Assembly: GCF_007827795.1 (NCBI RefSeq)
Contig: NZ_VITI01000003.1
Coordinates: 342,090 to 406,089 of the forward strand
Direction: 5' to 3'
Source: Azospirillum brasilense
GTDB lineage: Bacteria > Pseudomonadota > Alphaproteobacteria > Azospirillales > Azospirillaceae
Length of the DNA: 64,000 nt
This document shows, piece after piece, positions 8,906 to 17,481 of this stretch. The stretch's first letter is position 1. Each line of letters begins with the position of its first letter. The translations under genes were made by a program, and so were the position numbers. Below the pieces are notes generated by a model. The model worked only from the letters and a program-made list of their open reading frames with translations, made no database searches and had not been told where the DNA came from.

Positions 8906-9844
8906 ATGATAAGCCGCGCTCGGGCGCTGGATCTGTCGCTGGTTGGCCTCATCAGCGTCTGCTGGGGCCTGAACTGGCCTGCCGTCAAGATCATCCTCAC
9001 CCAGATCCAGCCCTGGACGCTGCGCAGCCTGGGCTTCGCCGTGGGGGCGGCGGTGCTGTTCGCCTACGCGCGGTCGCGCGGGGAATCGCTGGCCGTGCCG
9101 CGCGGGCAGCGCTGGCCGCTGGCCGCCGTCGCCCTGCTGAACATGGCGGGCTTCAACATCTGCTCCGCCTTCGGGCAGATGAACATGGCGACCTCGGGCG
9201 CGGCGATCATCGCCTACACCATGCCGGCCTGGGCGACGCTGCTGGCCATTCCGATCCTGGGCGAGCGTCCGGGGCCGCGCCAGTGGATGGGGCTGGCCTG
9301 CGGGCTGACGGGCTTGGCCGTTCTGCTCGGCCCCGATCTGCTGCGGCTGGGCGCCCTGCCGCTCGGCCCCGCCTTCATGCTGACCGGCGCGCTGAGCTGG
9401 GCGCTGGGCAATGTCCTGATCAAGCGGACGGCCTGGACCATGGGGCCGAACGCCATCACCGGCTGGCAGTTCGCCATCTCCCTGCCGGTGGTGCTGCCCT
9501 TCGCCCTGGCGATGGACCCCGCCCCGACGCTGGCGCTGGAGCCCCGCGTGCTGGTCGCGCTGGTCTTCCACATCCTGGTGGCGATGGTCGGCGGCTATCT
9601 GCTGTGGTTCGCCATCGTGCGGCGGCTGAGCGTCGCGCAGGCCTCGGTCAGCTCGCTGATCGTGCCGGTGATCGGCGTGACCGGCGCCATCGTCGTGCTG
9701 GGCGAGACGCCGCCGCTGCGCACCTACGCCGCGCTGGCGCTGATCCTCTGCGCCGTTCTGCTGGTCGTGATGGTGCGCGACAAGCGGCCCGCTCCCACCC
9801 CGGCGCCGGTCACGGCGGAGCCGCGGGGGGCAGGTTCTCCCTGA
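8906..9844 (+). CDS. EamA/DMT-superfamily transporter
   Basis: A 312-aa integral membrane protein with about ten hydrophobic helices arranged as two EamA repeats (start LVGLISVCWGLNWPAVKI; second half beginning GPAFMLTGALSWALGNVLIKR). Members export metabolites or amino acids. It lies 74 bp after the BKACE gene on the same strand and may be the last gene of the cluster, perhaps for efflux of an intermediate. Its 3' end overlaps the convergent LacI regulator by 35 bp. Confidence 0.88.
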   Translation: MISRARALDLSLVGLISVCWGLNWPAVKIILTQIQPWTLRSLGFAVGAAVLFAYARSRGESLAVPRGQRWPLAAVALLNMAGFNICSAFGQMNMATSGAAIIAYTMPAWATLLAIPILGERPGPRQWMGLACGLTGLAVLLGPDLLRLGALPLGPAFMLTGALSWALGNVLIKRTAWTMGPNAITGWQFAISLPVVLPFALAMDPAPTLALEPRVLVALVFHILVAMVGGYLLWFAIVRRLSVAQASVSSLIVPVIGVTGAIVVLGETPPLRTYAALALILCAVLLVVMVRDKRPAPTPAPVTAEPRGAGSP

Positions 9845-10898
9845 AGATGACCTCGATGCGCGGCGGCTCCACGCCGTGCATCGCCTCCCGACCGGCGCGC
9901 AGGTTGGCGAAGACGGCGGCGCAGCTCATCAGGGCGCTGCGCGGGTCCTGGGTGATCACCGCCTCCATCGTGCCTTCGATCAGAAGCGAGCGCGTCTCCG
10001 GCGTGAAGCCGTGGCCGATGAAGACGACCTCGCGCTCCCGCCGCGCCTCCTTCAGCGCGCGGGCGACACCCTCCGCCCCGCCGCCGATGGTGTAGATGCC
10101 GGCGAGGTCGGGGTGGTGGCTGAGCAGCGTCCGCGTCTGCCGGTAGCTCTTGGCCTCGTCGTCGTGGGCCTCGCGCAGGCCCACCACCTCGATGGCGGGT
10201 GCCATCTCCTTCAGGACGTTCAGGAATCCCAACTCGCGGTCCTCGTGCGCGCGGTAGCTGAGGCTGCCGGCGATCATCGCGACCTTCCCCGCCCGCCCGC
10301 CGAGGAAGCGCGCGAACAGATAGCCCGCCGTCCGCCCCGCCGCCCGGTTGTCGAGCCCGACATAGGCGGCCCGCCGGCAATTCTGCACGTCGGAGATCAG
10401 CGTCACGGTGGGCACGTTGCGGGCCGCCAGCTCGTTCACCGCCTCGCGCACCGCCGGGTGCTCCAGCGCCATGAAGGCGACCCCGTCGACCTTGCGCCAG
10501 TGCTGGAGCAGGCTGCGCGCCAGCAGGTCAGGATTGAAGCTCTTGATGAACTCCACCTGCGCGCGGATGCCCAGCGGGGCCAGCGCCGACTCCGACTGGC
10601 GGATCAGCTGGCCGAGCCGCGTCAGGTAGCGGTTCGTCCCGTCCGGCAGCAGGAAGGCCAGCCGCACCGGCTTCGGCCCCAGCGCCGCGCCGATGTCCGA
10701 TTCCGGGATGTAATCCAGCTCCGCGGCGGCCTTCATCACGCGCTGCACGGTCGCCGGGCGCACGCCGGGGCGGTGGTTCAGGACGCGGTCCACGGTGGCG
10801 GTGGAGACGCCGGACAGCCGCGCGATGTCGGCGATCCGCGGCAGTCCACGGGCATTCTCGAAGGGTGCGGCGACGGCGTCCGCATCATCCTGCATCAC
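9810..10898 (-). CDS. LacI-family transcriptional regulator
   Basis: A 362-aa repressor-type protein. The N-terminal helix-turn-helix IADIARLSGVSTATVDRVLNHRPGVRP (about residues 21-47) is the LacI DNA-binding domain. A periplasmic-binding-protein-like effector domain follows (GLDNRAAGRTAGYLFARFLGG, FIGHGFTPETRSLL). It is divergent from the TRAP transporter across only about 130 bp, so it most likely controls the TRAP-VOC-RLP-kinase operon in response to the imported sugar acid. A tandem Met start leaves the first residue uncertain. Its 3' end overlaps the EamA gene. Confidence 0.92.
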   Translation of the reverse strand: MMQDDADAVAAPFENARGLPRIADIARLSGVSTATVDRVLNHRPGVRPATVQRVMKAAAELDYIPESDIGAALGPKPVRLAFLLPDGTNRYLTRLGQLIRQSESALAPLGIRAQVEFIKSFNPDLLARSLLQHWRKVDGVAFMALEHPAVREAVNELAARNVPTVTLISDVQNCRRAAYVGLDNRAAGRTAGYLFARFLGGRAGKVAMIAGSLSYRAHEDRELGFLNVLKEMAPAIEVVGLREAHDDEAKSYRQTRTLLSHHPDLAGIYTIGGGAEGVARALKEARREREVVFIGHGFTPETRSLLIEGTMEAVITQDPRSALMSCAAVFANLRAGREAMHGVEPPRIEVIFRENLPPAAPP

Positions 10899-11029
10899 GG
10901 CTCAAATCCCTCCGATCCCATCAAATCACATCATCATTCGCGTTTGACACCAGCCATTCGCGCACATACCGTCCAACCAACAATCACCGTCAAACATCAA
11001 ACTACATCAACGTTTCCTGGGAGGAAAGC

Positions 11030-12085
11030 ATGAACCCGCTCTCGCGCCGTAATGTGCTCAAGGCGTTGGCCGCCACTCCGGCGGCCGGAATGGTTGCCGG
11101 GTTGGCCGCGGGGGCCGGCACCGCCACCCTGATCGGCGCGCCGCGCATCGCCCGCGCCGCCGAGTTCGACTTCAAGTACGGCAACAACCTGCCGCTGACC
11201 CATCCGCTGAACGTCCGCTCGCACGAGGCGGCGGAGCGCATCCGCCGCGAGACGAACGGCCGCGTCGACATCCAGATCTTCCCGAACAACCAGCTTGGCG
11301 GCGACACCGACATGCTGTCGCAGGTGCGCAGCGGCGGCATCACTTTCTTCACACCCTCGGCGCTGGTCATCGCCACGCTGGTTCCGGTCGCCGCCATCAA
11401 CGCCGTCGGCTTCGCCTTCGCCGACTACGGGCAGGTCTGGTCCGCCATGGACGGCAAGCTGGGCGAGCATGTGCGCGGCGCCATCTCCAAGGTCGGCCTG
11501 CACGCCTTCGAGAAGATGTGGGACAACGGCTTCCGCCAGATGACCAGCGGGGCCAAGCCGATCCAGTCCGCCGCCGACATGGACGGGCTGAAGATCCGCG
11601 TCCCGGTCAGCCCGCTCAGCATCGCCATGTTCAAGTCGCTGTCCGCCGCCCCGGCCAGCCTCCAGTTCTCGGAGGTCTATTCCTCGCTCCAGACGCGCAT
11701 CGTGGACGCGCAGGAGAACCCGCTGCCGATCATCCAGGTCGCCAAGCTGTACGAGGTGCAGAAGTACTGCGCCCTGTCCAACCACATCTGGGACGGCTTC
11801 TGGTTCATCGCCAACGGGCGCGCGTGGCGCGGCCTGCCCGCCGACCTGCAGAAGATCGTCTCCACCGCGATCAACGACGCCGGCGTCCAGCAGCGCGAGG
11901 ACATCAAGGCGCTGAACCAGTCGGTGCAGGCCGACCTCCAGTCCAAGGGCCTGACCTTCAACCAGCCCGCCCCCGACAGCTTCCGCGCCAAGCTCCGCGA
12001 CAGCGGCTTCTACGGCGAATGGAAGGGCCGCTTCGGCGACGAGGCCTGGGCGCTGCTGGAAAGCGCCGTCGGCAAGCTCGCCTGA
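11030..12085 (+). CDS. TRAP transporter substrate-binding protein (DctP family)
   Basis: A 351-aa periplasmic binding protein, preceded by a GGGAGGAAAG Shine-Dalgarno. The N-terminus has a Tat-type signal (SRRNVLKAL, twin Arg at residues 6-7, then an Ala/Gly-rich segment ending near AARA/AEF). The mature part shows DctP features: HPLNVRSHEAAERI, the DIQIFPNNQLGGDTDMLSQVRSG region, and GLKIRVPVSP with the conserved Arg that binds the substrate carboxylate. DctP proteins bind organic or sugar acids for sodium-coupled uptake. Here the neighbours (RLP and DUF1537 kinase) point to a sugar acid. Confidence 0.93.
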   Translation: MNPLSRRNVLKALAATPAAGMVAGLAAGAGTATLIGAPRIARAAEFDFKYGNNLPLTHPLNVRSHEAAERIRRETNGRVDIQIFPNNQLGGDTDMLSQVRSGGITFFTPSALVIATLVPVAAINAVGFAFADYGQVWSAMDGKLGEHVRGAISKVGLHAFEKMWDNGFRQMTSGAKPIQSAADMDGLKIRVPVSPLSIAMFKSLSAAPASLQFSEVYSSLQTRIVDAQENPLPIIQVAKLYEVQKYCALSNHIWDGFWFIANGRAWRGLPADLQKIVSTAINDAGVQQREDIKALNQSVQADLQSKGLTFNQPAPDSFRAKLRDSGFYGEWKGRFGDEAWALLESAVGKLA

Positions 12086-12135
12086 CGCCGGCCTGAAGAA
12101 AAGCTGTGGACAACACGGGAAGGGAGGGTGCGGCT

Positions 12136-14025
12136 TTGTCTCACCACGCGACGGCGCTCGACGAGGGCGGCGCCATGCCAGGGGCCGCGACCGGCGGTTC
12201 CTGGACCGATCGGCTGGACCGCGGCCTCGCCGCGACAGTGGAGGGTGCCGCCGCCCTCATCGTTCTGGCCGAGATCGCCATCCTGCTGGCCGGGGTGACG
12301 GCGCGCTACGTCTTCCACGCGCCGCTGGTGTGGTCGGACGAGCTGGCCTCCATCCTCTTCCTGTGGCTGTCCATGCTGGGCGCCGTGGTGGCGCTGCGCC
12401 GCGGGGAGCACATGCGGATGACCGGTCTGGTCAGCCGCGTGGGCCCGACGGCGCGCACCCTGCTGGAGACGCTGGCGATCACGGCCCCCATCGCCTTCCT
12501 GGCGATGATCCTGCACCCCGCCCTGGATTACGCCATGGAGGAGCAGTTCATCGTCACCCCGGCGCTGGAGATCAGCAACGCCTGGCGCGCGGCGGCCCTG
12601 CCGACCGGGCTGGGGCTGATGGCGGTGGTCGCGCTGATCCGCCTGATGCGGATGCGCAACCTCCGGCTGACCCTGGCGGCGGTCGCCCTGACCGCGGCGG
12701 TGACCGTGGCCTTCTGGCTGGCCGGGCCGGTGCTGAAGCCGCTGGGGCAGGCCAACCTCGTCATCTTCTTCGTCGGCGTGGTCGCCGCCTGCGTGTTCGG
12801 CGGCGTTCCCATCGCCTTCTCCTTCGCGCTGGCCACCTTCGGCTATCTGGCGCTGACCACCTCGACCCCGCTGCTCGTCATGGTCGGGCGGCTGGACGAG
12901 GGCATGTCGCACCTGATCCTGCTGGCGGTGCCGCTGTTCGTCTTCCTCGGCCTGCTGATCGAGATGACCGGCATGGCCCGCGCCATGATCCAGTTCCTCG
13001 CCAGCCTGCTCGGCCATGTGCGCGGCGGCCTGTCCTACGTGCTGATCGGGGCGATGTATCTGGTGTCGGGCATTTCCGGTTCGAAGATCGCCGACATGGC
13101 GGCCATCGCGCCGGTTCTGTTCCCGGAAATGAAGAAGCGCGGCGCCCCTCCGGGCGACCTCGTGGCCCTGCTGTCGGCCACCGGCGCGCAGACCGAGACC
13201 ATCCCGCCCTCCATCGTCCTCATCACCATCGGTTCGGTCACCGGCGTGTCGATCGCGGCGTTGTTCGCGGGCGGCCTGCTGCCGGCGGTGGTGCTGGGCG
13301 CGGCGCTGTGCGCCGTCGTCTGGTGGCGCTACCGCCATGAGGACCTGAGCCACATCCGCCGCCCGCCGGCGTCGGAGATCGCCCGTCTGGCCGTGGCCGC
13401 CCTGCCGGCCATCCTGCTGCCCTTCGTCATCCGCGCCGCGGTGGTGGAAGGGGTGGCGACGGCGACCGAGGTGTCGACCATCGGCATCGCCTACTCCACC
13501 CTCATGGGGCTGCTGGTCTACCGCCAGTTCGACTGGGCGCGGCTGAAGCCGATGCTGATCGAGACGGCGTCGCTGACCGGGGCGATCATCTTCATCGTCG
13601 GCTGCGCCACCGCCATGGCCTGGGGCCTCACCCAGTCCGGCTTCTCCCGCGCGCTGGCCCTGTGGATGGCCGACATCCCCGGCGGCGGCTACGGCTTCCT
13701 CGCCATCTCCATCGTCGCCTTCATCATCCTGGGCAGCGTGCTGGAGGGCATCCCCGCCATCGTGCTGTTCGGCCCGCTGCTGTTCCCCATCGCCCGCGAC
13801 GCCGGGGTGCACGAGGTGCATTACGCGATGGTCGTGATCTTCGCCATGGGCATCGGCCTGTTCGCCCCGCCCTTCGGCGTCGGCTACTACGGCGCCTGCG
13901 CCATCAGCAAGGTCAGCCCGGACGAAGGTCTGAAGCACATCTGGGGCTACGTCGCCGCCCTTCTCGTGGGCCTGATCGTGGTCGCCGCCATTCCGTGGAT
14001 TTCCACCGGCTTCCTTCCCTACTGA
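12136..14025 (+). CDS. Fused TRAP transporter permease (DctQ-DctM)
   Basis: Inner-membrane TRAP permease in which the small DctQ and large DctM subunits are one chain of about 629 aa. The DctQ part (roughly residues 25-190) has RYVFHAPLVWSDELA, typical of DctQ. The DctM part follows, with AFSFALATFGYLAL and VSGISGSKIADMAAIAPVLFPEM. I place the start at the TTG at 12136, preceded by AGGGAGGG (12121-12128) at ideal spacing. A GTG at 12106 would add ten residues but has no good ribosome site; an ATG at 12175 is another option. Confidence 0.9.
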   Translation: MSHHATALDEGGAMPGAATGGSWTDRLDRGLAATVEGAAALIVLAEIAILLAGVTARYVFHAPLVWSDELASILFLWLSMLGAVVALRRGEHMRMTGLVSRVGPTARTLLETLAITAPIAFLAMILHPALDYAMEEQFIVTPALEISNAWRAAALPTGLGLMAVVALIRLMRMRNLRLTLAAVALTAAVTVAFWLAGPVLKPLGQANLVIFFVGVVAACVFGGVPIAFSFALATFGYLALTTSTPLLVMVGRLDEGMSHLILLAVPLFVFLGLLIEMTGMARAMIQFLASLLGHVRGGLSYVLIGAMYLVSGISGSKIADMAAIAPVLFPEMKKRGAPPGDLVALLSATGAQTETIPPSIVLITIGSVTGVSIAALFAGGLLPAVVLGAALCAVVWWRYRHEDLSHIRRPPASEIARLAVAALPAILLPFVIRAAVVEGVATATEVSTIGIAYSTLMGLLVYRQFDWARLKPMLIETASLTGAIIFIVGCATAMAWGLTQSGFSRALALWMADIPGGGYGFLAISIVAFIILGSVLEGIPAIVLFGPLLFPIARDAGVHEVHYAMVVIFAMGIGLFAPPFGVGYYGACAISKVSPDEGLKHIWGYVAALLVGLIVVAAIPWISTGFLPY

Positions 14026-14027
14026 AA

Positions 14028-14140
14028 CGGTTGGAAAACGATCTCTTCCATCATTTTCCAACCGTGAAACCCGGCAGATCAATGCTTCGGCATTGATCGA
14101 GAGGGTCATACCGGCGGCGCCTTCAGGTGCCGACGGTATG
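14028..14140. other. Three consecutive intergenic stem-loops
   Basis: Between the TRAP permease and the VOC gene lie three inverted repeats. An 11-bp stem CGGTTGGAAAA/TTTTCCAACCG pairs 14028-14038 with 14054-14064. A perfect 9-bp stem closed by a TTCG tetraloop pairs 14077-14085 with 14090-14098. A third (CATACCG/CGGTATG, 14107-14113 with 14134-14140) has an inner GGCGCC/GGTGCC stem. None has a clear U tract, so mRNA processing or stability elements between transporter and enzyme cistrons are as likely as attenuation. Confidence 0.6.
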
Positions 14141-14185
14141 AAGCCCCGCCGGTCCCCCCATAACGATAAAATCAGGAGTTCCTTC

Positions 14186-14725
14186 ATGAGCCGATTCTTC
14201 GGCCAGATCCGGCAGGCTGGCTACGTCGTCGACGACATCGAGGCCGCCATGGATTACTGGAGCCGCACCCTGGGCATCGGCCCGTGGTTCTACAACGAGC
14301 GGGTTCCGATCAAGAACTACACCTACCGCGGGGAGCGGTACGAGGTTCACAACTCGGTGGCGCTCGCCAACTCCGGCCCGCTCCAGATGGAGCTGATCCA
14401 GACCCGCAACGACGCGCCGTCGATGTACCGCGACTTCCTGAAGGCCGGGCGCACCGGGCTCCAGCACGTCGCCTACTGGACCGAGGATTACGACGCCGAC
14501 CTGGAGCGGCTGACCGCCCAGGGCTTCAAGCCGGTGATGAGCGGCGAGGTCGGCGAGAAGGGCCGCTTCGTCTATTTCGACACCGAGTACCATCCCGGCA
14601 CGGTGATCGAGCTGTCGGAGGTCGCCGGGCCGAAGGGCAAGATGTTCGACCTGATCCGCAACGCCTCCCTCGACTGGGACGGCCGCGATCCGGTCCGGCC
14701 CTTCCCCGACCTCAGCCGTCTGTGA
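14186..14725 (+). CDS. VOC/glyoxalase superfamily protein
   Basis: A 179-aa single-chain vicinal-oxygen-chelate protein with two beta-alpha-beta-beta-beta modules. The first starts at QAGYVVDDIEAAMDYWSRTLGIGPW; the second at GLQHVAYWTEDYDADLERL. A late YHPGTVIELSE provides the typical metal-ligand Glu. The start has an AGGAG site (14174-14178). Members include methylmalonyl-CoA epimerase and glyoxalase-like isomerases or lyases. Its stop overlaps a possible GTG start of the RuBisCO-like gene, so it probably acts in the same pathway, perhaps epimerising or isomerising an acid-sugar intermediate; that role is inference. Confidence 0.85.
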   Translation: MSRFFGQIRQAGYVVDDIEAAMDYWSRTLGIGPWFYNERVPIKNYTYRGERYEVHNSVALANSGPLQMELIQTRNDAPSMYRDFLKAGRTGLQHVAYWTEDYDADLERLTAQGFKPVMSGEVGEKGRFVYFDTEYHPGTVIELSEVAGPKGKMFDLIRNASLDWDGRDPVRPFPDLSRL

Positions 14726-14733
14726 GCAGCGCC

Positions 14734-16005
14734 ATGCGGTCCGACAGCTTCGAGGCGACCTATCTGATCGAGACCCCGCTGGACCCCGCCAAGGTGGCGG
14801 AGGTCATGGCGGGGGAGCAGTCCTGCGGCACCTTCACCCGCGTCCACGGCGAGACGGACGACCTGCGCGCCCGCGCCCGCGCCGTGGTGGAGCGGGTGGA
14901 GGAGCTGGAGCCCGCCGCAACCCCCAGCCTCCCGAACACATGGCTGGAGCGGCAGAAGCGGCCCGGACCGTGGCGGCGCGCCCGCGTCACCATCAGCTTC
15001 CCCACCGGCAACGTTGGCGCCAACCTGCCGACGCTGGCCGCGACGGTGGCCGGCAACCTGTTCGACCTCGGCGAGGTGACCGGCCTTCGGCTCGACTCCG
15101 TCCGCCTGCCCGCCGCGTACCGCAAGGGCTTCGACGCGCCGCGGCACGGCGTGGCCGGCACCCGGCGGCTGACCGGGGTGGAGCGCGGGGCGCTGGTCGG
15201 CTCCATCATCAAGCCGAACCTCGGCCTGTCGGCGGAGGAGACCGGGGAGTTGGTCGGCACGCTCTGCGCCGCCGGGCTCGACTTTATCAAGGACGACGAG
15301 ATCTGCGCCGATCCCGTCCACGCCCCGCTGGCCCAGCGCGTGCCGGCGGTGATGGACCGGGTGCGCCGCCACCAGGACCGTACCGGCAAGCACGTCATGG
15401 TCGCCTTCAACATCAGCGACGAGACGGACGCCATGCGCCGCCACGCCGATCTGGTGGAGCGCGAGGGCGGAAGCTGCGTGATGGTCAGCCTGAACTGGTG
15501 CGGCTTCTCGGCCGTGCAGACTCTGCGCCGTCACAGCGGCTTGGTGCTGCACGGGCACCGCAACGGCTTCGGCGCCCTGTCGCGCCACCCCAGCCTGGGC
15601 ATCGGCTTCGACGCCTACCAGACGCTGTGGCGGCTGGCCGGGGTGGACCACATGCACGTCCACGGTCTCCAGGGCAAGTTCGCCCAGCCCGACGCGGAGG
15701 TCATCGACGGCGCCAAGTCCTGCCTCGCCCCGTTGGCCGAAGGCTGCGACGACGCGGTGATGCCGGCCTTCTCCTCCGGCCAGTGGGCGGGGACGGTGCC
15801 GGTGACCTGGGACGCGGTGGGGACGGACGACCTGCTGTTCATGTCCGGCGGCGGCATCATGGCCCACCCGGACGGCCCCACCGCCGGCGTGACGAGCATC
15901 CGCCAGGCCTGGGAGGCGGTGCGCGAGGGCGTCACCCTGCCCGACGCCGCTGCGGCGCAGCCGGAGCTGAAGCGCGCCCTGGAGTTCTTCGGAGCATCCA
16001 AGTGA
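14734..16005 (+). CDS. RuBisCO-like protein (RLP), candidate 3-oxo-isoapionate-4-phosphate-processing enzyme
   Basis: A 423-aa member of the RuBisCO large-subunit superfamily. By motif alignment with true RuBisCO it keeps the carbamylated Lys and metal ligands (FIKDDE: K186, D188, E189), the catalytic Lys of SIIKPNLGL (K160), H275-R276 of HGHR, H308, the loop-6 Lys (K315 in GLQGK) and SGGG (371-374). The second Lys of the usual KPK motif is Asn162, so it is not a carboxylating RuBisCO. The ATG at 14734 is used; a GTG at 14722 overlaps the VOC stop and would add four residues. The gene overlaps the DUF1537 kinase, the same pairing as OiaX/OiaT RLPs with kinase OiaK in D-apionate catabolism. 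Family confident; reaction inferred. Confidence 0.88.
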   Translation: MRSDSFEATYLIETPLDPAKVAEVMAGEQSCGTFTRVHGETDDLRARARAVVERVEELEPAATPSLPNTWLERQKRPGPWRRARVTISFPTGNVGANLPTLAATVAGNLFDLGEVTGLRLDSVRLPAAYRKGFDAPRHGVAGTRRLTGVERGALVGSIIKPNLGLSAEETGELVGTLCAAGLDFIKDDEICADPVHAPLAQRVPAVMDRVRRHQDRTGKHVMVAFNISDETDAMRRHADLVEREGGSCVMVSLNWCGFSAVQTLRRHSGLVLHGHRNGFGALSRHPSLGIGFDAYQTLWRLAGVDHMHVHGLQGKFAQPDAEVIDGAKSCLAPLAEGCDDAVMPAFSSGQWAGTVPVTWDAVGTDDLLFMSGGGIMAHPDGPTAGVTSIRQAWEAVREGVTLPDAAAAQPELKRALEFFGASK

Positions 16006-17306
16006 TAGGACATCCGCCGCCCCGGCTTGGCTGGTACGGGGATGACTTCACCGGGGCCACGGACACGCTGGCCACCCTGGCGAAGGCGGGCCAGCGGGCG
16101 CTGCTGCTGCTGGAGATCCCCGACGCGGAGCGGCTGGCCGGGCTCGGCCCGCTGGACGCGCTGGGGATCGCCGGGGCGTCGCGGACCATGAACCCGGAGG
16201 CCCTGCGGGCGGAGCTGGTGCCGGTGGGGCGCTTCTTCGCCGGGCTCGGCGTGCCGGTGATGCATTACAAATGCTGCTCGACCTTCGACAGCGCACCGCA
16301 GGTCGGCAGCATCGGGGCGGCGGTGGCGGCCCTGCGGCCCTTCGTCCCCAACCGCTTCCTGCCGGTGGTCGGCGGCCAGCCGAACATCGGGCGCTATTGC
16401 CTGTTCAGCACGCTGTTCGCCGCGGCGGGCACCGGCGGGACGGTCCACCGCATCGACCGACACCCGACGATGAAGGCCCATCCGGTGACTCCGATGACCG
16501 AGGCCGACCTGCGCCTCCACCTCGCCGCACAGGGGCTGGAGGGGATGGGCGCCCTGCACTACCCGGATTACGGGCTGGACGCCGGGGCGCTGGACGAGAA
16601 ACTGGACCGGATGGTCGCGGGCGGGGCTTCCGCCGTCCTCCTGGACATCGCGCAGCCGGCGGATCTGGCACCCGTCGGGCGGCTGATCTGGGAGCGGGCG
16701 CGGCGTTCGCCCCTGCTGGCGGTCGGGCCGAGCGGCGTGGTCCAGGCGCTGGCCAGCCAATGGGATCGCAACGACACCGTCCGCGACGCCCCCCTGGCCC
16801 CGGCGGAAGGGCCGGTCTTCGTGCTGGCCGGCAGCCTGTCGCCGGTCACGCGCAAGCAGATCGCCGCCGCCGCTTCCTTCCACCGGATGCCGGCGGACGC
16901 GGGCGCCCTGTGCCGCGACGACGCCTACCGCGAGCGGCTGCGGAGCAAGATCGCCGGCCTCCTGGGCCAGGGCCGGAACGTGCTGGTGTGGACCGCCCCG
17001 GCGGAGGGCGAGACGCCCGACACCGCCCAGTCCGCCGCCATCGCCGACGCGACCGCGGACTTCTTCGCCTCGGTCGCCCGCGCGGTGCCGCTGCGCCGCA
17101 TGGGCATCGCCGGGGGCGACACCTCCAGCAAGGCGGTGAAGGCGCTGGGCCTGTGGGGCCTGTCCTACCGGACGGCGCTCAGCCCCGGCGTGACGGTCAG
17201 CCTGACCCACAGCGCGCACCCATCCACCGATGGCGTCGAGCTGATGCTCAAGGGCGGGCAGATGGGATCGGAGGATCTGTTCGAACGGCTGGTGCGCGGG
17301 GGGTAA
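16002..17306 (+). CDS. DUF1537 four-carbon/acid-sugar kinase family protein, candidate 3-oxo-isoapionate kinase
   Basis: A 434-aa ATP-dependent kinase with the N-terminal substrate-binding domain (GWYGDDFTGATDT at residues 10-22) and the C-terminal nucleotide-binding domain (FVLAGSLSPVTRKQI; GIAGGDTSSKAVKALG). The GTG start overlaps the RLP stop (GTGA); a start further in would lose the GDDFTGATD motif. Known members phosphorylate D-threonate, D-erythronate, 3-oxo-tetronate or 3-oxo-isoapionate. The substrate-loop sequence YKCCSTFDSAPQVGSIG and linkage to an RLP favour the OiaK-like branch; this is inference. Confidence 0.9.
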   Translation: MIGHPPPRLGWYGDDFTGATDTLATLAKAGQRALLLLEIPDAERLAGLGPLDALGIAGASRTMNPEALRAELVPVGRFFAGLGVPVMHYKCCSTFDSAPQVGSIGAAVAALRPFVPNRFLPVVGGQPNIGRYCLFSTLFAAAGTGGTVHRIDRHPTMKAHPVTPMTEADLRLHLAAQGLEGMGALHYPDYGLDAGALDEKLDRMVAGGASAVLLDIAQPADLAPVGRLIWERARRSPLLAVGPSGVVQALASQWDRNDTVRDAPLAPAEGPVFVLAGSLSPVTRKQIAAAASFHRMPADAGALCRDDAYRERLRSKIAGLLGQGRNVLVWTAPAEGETPDTAQSAAIADATADFFASVARAVPLRRMGIAGGDTSSKAVKALGLWGLSYRTALSPGVTVSLTHSAHPSTDGVELMLKGGQMGSEDLFERLVRGG

Positions 17307-17481
17307 TGTCCGCCTCCTCGCTCACGAAGCGTCCGCAATGGCCCCTAGGTAGTCTTACGTACGCAAAGCCCCTTAGGTACAAGACCGAACTGCACAGGGT
17401 ACCCCGCAGCGCATAACTTCGGCTCATCGAGCGGTTGCCCCACGGGGACGGGCCGCTTCCACGAACGCCGAGGGGCCTGAC

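Noticed and set aside
10899..11029. LacI operator in the LacI/TRAP intergenic region
   Set aside because: Several ATCA-rich stretches are present, but I found no centred palindrome good enough to name a site.
14734..16005. RuBisCO large subunit for carbon fixation
   Set aside because: Second Lys of the KPK motif is Asn, the chain is shorter than form I/II enzymes, and no phosphoribulokinase or small subunit is nearby.
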